Shown in pieces: positions 6,241-10,019 of a stretch of DNA of 10,019 nt. The position numbers and the translations under genes are program-made. Every line of letters starts with the position of its first letter. Within the stretch, counting starts at the first letter, position 1. Location: the NCBI GenBank assembly GCA_002371985.1, contig DFHZ01000086.1, forward strand, positions 1 to 10,019, read 5' to 3'. The notes beneath the pieces were generated by a model that saw nothing but the letters and a program-made list of their open reading frames with translations, was not told the DNA's origin and searched no databases. The DNA comes from Ruminococcaceae bacterium UBA3710. Lineage in GTDB: Bacteria; Bacillota; Clostridia; Oscillospirales; Acutalibacteraceae.

Positions 6241-6615
6241 TTACTTCCGACTGCACTTATCGCAAAGCCCATAAACAGTATAAACACTGCTGTCGGGCGA
6301 AAAGCCATAGTCGGTTGCAAATCTAATACCAAAATCGTCTTCCAAATGAACATCGGTAATGGAAAGACAATTTCTGCATACTAAATGAATGTGAGGCGAG
6401 GTATCGCCGTCGTATCTTTCGGTGCCGTCTCCTACTGAAACGCTTATGATTTCGCCGTTTTTTTGCAAATCGGCTAAATTTCTGTAAACCGTTCCAAGGC
6501 TTATACTCGGAACGATTTTTTTAACTTCTTCGTAAATTTTTGCGGCACTCGGATGAGATTTTGAAGCCTTTAAAATATTCGAAACGGCTTCTCGCTGTTT
6601 GGAATAGTTTTTCAT
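6241..6615 (-). CDS. perR: Fur-family peroxide-responsive repressor, PerR-like
   Basis: This 124-residue Fur-family regulator has a winged-helix DNA-binding part (residues 1-60, recognition segment SLGTVYRNLADL at 39-50) and a metal-binding dimer domain. The residues corresponding to the five regulatory metal ligands of Bacillus PerR all appear present: His21 in HPSA, Asp69 in RYDGD, His75 and His77 in PHIH, and Asp88 in ITDVH. Two CxxC pairs (80/83 and 118/121) form the structural zinc site. The Asp at the D104 position favours PerR over Fur or Zur. It is short at the N-terminus compared with Bacillus PerR, but the ATG has a good GGGGAGAG site and no better upstream start is seen. It is the first gene of the operon with rubrerythrin and probably represses itself through the box at 6640-6654. 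Confidence 0.9.
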   Translation of the reverse strand: MKNYSKQREAVSNILKASKSHPSAAKIYEEVKKIVPSISLGTVYRNLADLQKNGEIISVSVGDGTERYDGDTSPHIHLVCRNCLSITDVHLEDDFGIRFATDYGFSPDSSVYTVYGLCDKCSRK

Positions 6616-6639
6616 ACTCTCCCCTAAAAATAGAAATCA

Positions 6640-6654
6640 TTACTATTATTATAC
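6640..6654 (-). promoter_or_regulatory. Candidate PerR box overlapping the -10 of the perR-rbr promoter
   Basis: On the - strand it reads GTATAATAATAGTAA. Against the Fur/PerR-type consensus TTATAAT-N-ATTATAA it matches 11 of 14 defined positions, with differences at positions 1, 11 and 12. It covers the -10 hexamer, where a bound repressor would block RNA polymerase. AT-rich DNA produces such matches by chance, so confidence is moderate. Confidence 0.5.
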
Positions 6655-6675
6655 CTCTTTTGCGGAGCAAGTCAA
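6648..6675 (-). promoter_or_regulatory. Promoter of the perR-rbr operon
   Basis: On the - strand, TTGACT (6670-6675) and a perfect TATAAT (6648-6653) are separated by 16 bp. The predicted start is ~25 nt before the perR ATG, leaving a short leader with the ribosome binding site. Confidence 0.75.
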
Positions 6676-6743
6676 GGTGAATTTCAAATTTTCTTGACTT
6701 TTCGGTTGCAATTTATTAAGATAAAATAGTTGAATTATATATA

Positions 6744-6752
6744 TGTTATAAT
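6744..6752 (+). promoter_or_regulatory. Extended -10 promoter of the glycosyltransferase cluster
   Basis: TGTTATAAT is an extended -10 (TG-N-TATAAT) with no good -35 at the right distance. It would start transcription near 6759, giving a ~65-nt leader with a small hairpin (GCCTT/AAGGC, 6773-6784). A second, weaker option uses TTGACT at 6694-6699, which is the mirror image of the perR -35. Confidence 0.58.
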
Positions 6753-6825
6753 GGAGATTGTGTAGATAATAAGCCTTTTAAGGCAGATAACTCTATAAAG
6801 ATATGAAAGACAAGCGAGGAATTCC

Positions 6826-8097
6826 ATGAAAATTCTTTGGATAGTTAATACTCCCATAGATATTTTAGGTGAAAAACTATACGGCAAGAGAGTCGGCGGA
6901 CTATGGATGGATGCTCTCCTTTCAGACTACCGTAAACACGGCGGTTTTGAACTTTCGGTAGCGACGGTTGCAAAGGTAAAAACAATACAAACCTTTGAAA
7001 ATGAAAATGTCCGTTTTTTTGCAGTACCTGACGATATACCGCTTAATTATAACGGAGAAAAGGCTTCAAATATAAAAGAGTGGGAAGATTTAATAAAAAA
7101 AGAACTGCCCGACCTTGTGCAGGTTTGGGGTACTGAGTTTTCCCACGGTCTTTCTGCCCTTAAAGTCTGCAAAAAGCACGGTATACCGTCGGTTATTTAT
7201 ATGCAGGGATATTTAGGCTCTATCGCTCGGCATTACCTTGCGGGAATCAGCGAAAAAGAGATAAAAAAGAATATAACTTTTCGTGATTTTATAAAGCATG
7301 ACGGTATTCTCAAACAACAAAAGAACTATTCTCTTTCGTGCAAACGGGAAATTGAGGAATTTGCTCTATCAGGTCGAATTATATGTGAAAATGATTGGTG
7401 TGAGCAAAGCGTTAAAGCAGTATCGCCTGATATAAAAATATATCGCTGTCCGCTTAGCATAAATGAAAAATTCGGGAAGACACAATGGAATATTGATAAT
7501 TGTCAAAGGCACTCTGTTATTTGCAATGCTTCCGATTATCCGTTAAAAGGAGTGCATATGTTATTAAAGGCGATAGCACTTTTAAAGAATAAATATCCCG
7601 ATATAAAACTCTATATCCCCGGAACTAAAGTGTTAGAATATAATTCGTTCGCTCAAAAACTTCGTCGAAGAGGGTATGCCAAGTACATCGACGGGCTAAT
7701 TAAAAAACTGAATATAGAAGATAATATTGTATGGTTGGGTCCTCTTTCTCAGGAAGAACTTGCCAAGTGGTATTCAAAAACACATGTATTTGCACTTTGC
7801 TCTGCCATAGAAAATCATTCGAGTTCGCTTAAAGAGGCAATGATAACCGGACTGCCGTGTGTAGCATCCGCAGTCGGCGGAGTACCGGAGTATGTTCGCC
7901 ACGGCGAAAACGGGTTTTTGTATCGCTTTGAAGAATATGATATAGCCTCTTCCTATATAGAAAAGATTTTTGAAGACGATTCTTTGGCAGAAAAACTTTC
8001 TGTTAATGCAAGAGAAGAAATGTTAAAACTTCACGCAAATAATAATGTGTTTGAAAGAATCAAAGAAATTTACAAAATCATACTGAGTGAAAGGTAA
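6826..8097 (+). CDS. Glycosyltransferase, GT4-like (GT-B fold)
   Basis: This 423-residue retaining glycosyltransferase has the two-Rossmann-domain layout of the GT4 family. The N-terminal strand MKILWIVNTP is followed by a glycine loop (KRVGGLWMDAL, 21-31) for the acceptor side. The C-terminal domain opens around residue 230 (SVICNASDYPLKGVHMLLKAI) and holds VWLGPLSQEELAKWY and the donor-binding EX7E motif, Glu329 and Glu337 in ENHSSSLKEA, followed by GLPCVASAVGGVPEYV and HGENGFLY. It has no signal peptide, so it acts at the cytoplasmic face, presumably transferring a nucleotide-activated sugar to a lipid-linked or growing surface glycan. The ATG has GAGGA 7 nt upstream. It leads a cluster with an epimerase and a second glycosyltransferase, which supports exopolysaccharide, capsule or cell-wall glycan synthesis; donor and acceptor are unknown. 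Confidence 0.92.
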   Translation: MKILWIVNTPIDILGEKLYGKRVGGLWMDALLSDYRKHGGFELSVATVAKVKTIQTFENENVRFFAVPDDIPLNYNGEKASNIKEWEDLIKKELPDLVQVWGTEFSHGLSALKVCKKHGIPSVIYMQGYLGSIARHYLAGISEKEIKKNITFRDFIKHDGILKQQKNYSLSCKREIEEFALSGRIICENDWCEQSVKAVSPDIKIYRCPLSINEKFGKTQWNIDNCQRHSVICNASDYPLKGVHMLLKAIALLKNKYPDIKLYIPGTKVLEYNSFAQKLRRRGYAKYIDGLIKKLNIEDNIVWLGPLSQEELAKWYSKTHVFALCSAIENHSSSLKEAMITGLPCVASAVGGVPEYVRHGENGFLYRFEEYDIASSYIEKIFEDDSLAEKLSVNAREEMLKLHANNNVFERIKEIYKIILSER

Positions 8098-8104
8098 ATT
8101 TTCA

Positions 8105-8959
8105 ATGAAAAATATTATTGTTACAGGCGAAAAAGGAAAACTTTCTTGTAAAGTAGCAAACTGGCTAAAATTAAAGGGCGGTTTTGATGTCAAACAAATC
8201 AGTCTTCGCGGAAATGATTTTGAAAATGCAGATTTTAACGGAATAGAATGTATTATACACATTGCGGGAGTTACTCCCCAAAACGCAAAATCGGAAACTG
8301 ATTACGAAGAGGTTAATTATTCCCTTACTAAAAGACTGGCAGATAAAGCCAAGCAATCCGGCGTAAAACAATTTGTATTTATAAGTTCAATGGCCGTTTA
8401 CGGAGCAGAACAGAGTATATGCGGATTAAAAGGAATGGTAAATAGAGATACGGCATTATTACCTACGAGTGAGTATGGGAAAAGCAAACTTAAAGCAGAA
8501 AAATATCTTCAAACAATACAAAATGCCGATTTTCTTGTAAGTATAATTAGGGTTCCCAGTGTGTTTGATAAGGAAAAAACCGAGTATATTGACCAATATA
8601 AATATCTCGCTGAAAAGTTACCTGTAATACCTGTGGCTTTCACAAGGAACTATAAGAGTTTTATAAATTCGGATAATTTATGTGAACTTATTTACTTGAT
8701 AGTAAAAAAAATATATTCCGGTGTGGTATGTCCTGATGACGGAAAATTTTCTGCTTTTGATATATGTAGATTTATTTATCCCAATAAGCCAAAATCTAAG
8801 GTTTTAGGTAAGTTGATTGAATTATCAATGAAGAATAATTCCAGAATAATAGATTATTATGGTGCTATTTATTATAGCGAAGAACTCACAAATGTGTTTG
8901 ACGGCGAGTATAGAATAAAAAATACTTTTGAAACAATAGGAACACTATATGAAAAGTAA
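8105..8959 (+). CDS. NAD-dependent epimerase/dehydratase (extended SDR)
   Basis: This 284-residue extended short-chain dehydrogenase resembles UDP-sugar 4-epimerases and related nucleotide-sugar enzymes. Motifs are the N-terminal beta strand and nucleotide loop NIIVTGEKGKLS (3-14), CIIHIAGVTPQ, the catalytic Ser region FISSMAVYGA (92-101), the YxxxK pair Tyr124/Lys128 in EYGKSK, and IRVPSVF. The usual TGxxGxxG loop keeps only its first two glycines (third position Ser), and the protein is shorter than typical 320-340-residue epimerases, so the substrate pocket is hard to predict. ATG at 8105 was chosen because AAGG at 8091-8094 precedes it and it gives a normal SDR N-terminus. A GTG at 8087 lacks a ribosome site and would add six odd residues. 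It lies 7 nt after the first glycosyltransferase and overlaps the next by 11 nt. It likely supplies or modifies a nucleotide sugar for the cluster. Confidence 0.88.
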   Translation: MKNIIVTGEKGKLSCKVANWLKLKGGFDVKQISLRGNDFENADFNGIECIIHIAGVTPQNAKSETDYEEVNYSLTKRLADKAKQSGVKQFVFISSMAVYGAEQSICGLKGMVNRDTALLPTSEYGKSKLKAEKYLQTIQNADFLVSIIRVPSVFDKEKTEYIDQYKYLAEKLPVIPVAFTRNYKSFINSDNLCELIYLIVKKIYSGVVCPDDGKFSAFDICRFIYPNKPKSKVLGKLIELSMKNNSRIIDYYGAIYYSEELTNVFDGEYRIKNTFETIGTLYEK

Positions 8960-10019
8960 TATTACCGTTACATTTTTTTCAAATTTTCTCCTTCATCACC
9001 AAACTCCGTTTTGCGAGGCAATGGTAAAAAGGTTAGGTGAAGATTTTCATTTTGTTGCGACCGAGCCCACTCCCGAGGATAGAATTAGTATGGGATACCG
9101 TGATTATTCGGATGTGCCATATGTTGTATATTCCTATAAAAATAATCAAGAGTATGAAAAGGCATTGGAACTTGGTCTTAACAGCGATGTAGTAATAATA
9201 GGCTCTGCCCCAGATGTTTTTATAGAAAAAAGGCTTGAGCAGAATAAACTTACTTTTAGGTATTTTGAGAGGTTTTTTAAGCAAGGACGCATACGAATTC
9301 TTGACCCGAGAGTCTTTATAGCCCACTATAAACAAGATTTCCGTTATAGGAATAAAAATCTTTATATGCTTTGTGCGAGTGCTTATACAGCACCTGACTG
9401 TCGTTTTATTTTTTCTTATCACGACAAAACTTTTAAATGGGGATATTTCCCGGAAGTAAACCAACCGCCTCTTGACGAAATTATATCTGAAAAGAGTAAA
9501 AACACTAAAATAAAAATTCTTTGGGCAAGTAGATTTATAAAATTAAAACACCCCGAAGATGTTATTGATGTTGCCGAAAAACTAAAAAATGATAATTTAG
9601 ACTTTGAAATAGAAATGCTTGGCATTGGCGAGTTAAGGAATGAATACGAAGAAATCGCAGAAAAGAAAGGTCTTAAAAATATTATAAGTTTTACAGGACC
9701 TTTTCCTCCCGAAGAAGTATTAAAGCGTATGAAATCAGCCGATATATTCCTTTTTACTTCCGATAGAAATGAAGGCTGGGGTGCGGTGCTTAACGAGTCT
9801 ATGTCAAATGCCTGTGCAGTAGTAGCAAGTAGAGAAATAGGCTCCGTTCCGTATCTTGTAGAGGATGGAAAAAGCGGACTTGTTTACGACAGAAAAGACA
9901 AAAATTCGCTCTATAATTGCGTTAAAAAACTTATTGTTAATAAATCTCTTCGTGAAACACTCGGCAAAAACGCATACGATACAATTAAAAATGTGTGGAA
10001 TGCCGAAGTGGCTTCAAAG
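8949..10019 (+). CDS. Second glycosyltransferase, GT4-like, 3'-truncated by window edge
   Basis: The frame from ATG at 8949 is open to the end of the window (357 codons, no stop). The N-terminal half is divergent: ITVTFFSNFLLHHQTPFCEAM (5-25) is the first strand and acceptor loop, followed by DVVIIGSAPD (80-89). The C-terminal half is clearly GT4: KILWASRFIKLKHPEDVIDV (189-208), EMLGIGELRNEY, SFTGPFPPEEVLKRMKSADIF, and the donor motif Glu275-x7-Glu283 in NEGWGAVLNES, followed by ACAVVASREIGSVPYLVEDG. Only the last C-terminal helices should be missing. The start overlaps the SDR end by 11 nt (ATGAAAAGTAA), so translation is coupled. It probably adds the next sugar in the same surface glycan as the first glycosyltransferase. 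The antisense ORF at 9033-9464 is a shadow of this gene. Confidence 0.9.
   Translation, partial: MKSNITVTFFSNFLLHHQTPFCEAMVKRLGEDFHFVATEPTPEDRISMGYRDYSDVPYVVYSYKNNQEYEKALELGLNSDVVIIGSAPDVFIEKRLEQNKLTFRYFERFFKQGRIRILDPRVFIAHYKQDFRYRNKNLYMLCASAYTAPDCRFIFSYHDKTFKWGYFPEVNQPPLDEIISEKSKNTKIKILWASRFIKLKHPEDVIDVAEKLKNDNLDFEIEMLGIGELRNEYEEIAEKKGLKNIISFTGPFPPEEVLKRMKSADIFLFTSDRNEGWGAVLNESMSNACAVVASREIGSVPYLVEDGKSGLVYDRKDKNSLYNCVKKLIVNKSLRETLGKNAYDTIKNVWNAEVASK

Noticed and set aside
8087..8104. GTG at 8087 as start of the epimerase
   Set aside because: No Shine-Dalgarno precedes it, and the Rossmann strand begins naturally at ATG 8105.
9033..9464. A 143-residue - strand ORF
   Set aside because: It lies wholly inside the second glycosyltransferase, which has clear GT4 motifs in the other direction and runs to the window end. 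The ORF has no recognisable domain or ribosome site.

Overview
The window looks like a chromosomal segment of a low-GC anaerobic Firmicute, most likely of class Clostridia. The signs are AT-rich DNA, strong AGGAGG-type ribosome binding sites, a reverse rubrerythrin next to a PerR-type regulator, a holin-like small toxin peptide, and overlapping start/stop codons inside operons. Species cannot be fixed from the sequence alone.

Region 1 (1-3320, + strand) is the end of a tightly coupled operon. It holds the 3' part of a GH36-type alpha-galactosidase, a 478-residue protein of unknown function that resembles GT-B (MurG/MGDG-synthase-like) glycosyltransferases, and an alpha/beta hydrolase with an N-terminal membrane anchor. 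Adjacent genes overlap by 1 nt (TAATG) and 4 nt (GTGA). A strong hairpin with T-runs on both sides closes the operon.

Region 2 (3340-3670) has no long ORF, but it is the most interesting part. It holds a complete small module: a 28-residue holin-like membrane peptide on the - strand (3460-3546), and a convergent short RNA gene on the + strand with a consensus promoter (TTGACA-17-TATAAT) and its own terminator. The two transcripts begin with nearly the same ~35-40 nt leader, so the module is bounded by an imperfect inverted repeat. This has the layout of a type I toxin-antitoxin locus, with an unusual potential for the toxin mRNA to fold end to end.

Region 3 (3713-5590) is a stand-alone gene of the AIPR (abortive infection phage resistance) family with its own promoter and terminator. 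In a sampled stretch it is clearly more AT-rich than the upstream operon. It is divergent from the toxin gene and was probably acquired as a defence cassette.

Region 4 (5608-6675, - strand) is a perR-rbr oxidative-stress operon: a Fur/PerR-family peroxide sensor followed by a reverse rubrerythrin. A PerR-box-like sequence overlaps the -10 of its promoter.

Region 5 (6744 to the end, + strand) starts a surface-polysaccharide type cluster: a GT4-like glycosyltransferase, an extended-SDR NAD-dependent epimerase/dehydratase, and a second GT4-like glycosyltransferase cut by the window end. The genes are closely spaced or overlapping and presumably act together in assembling a cell-surface glycan. 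No tRNA, rRNA, CRISPR array, transposase or phage structural gene was seen.
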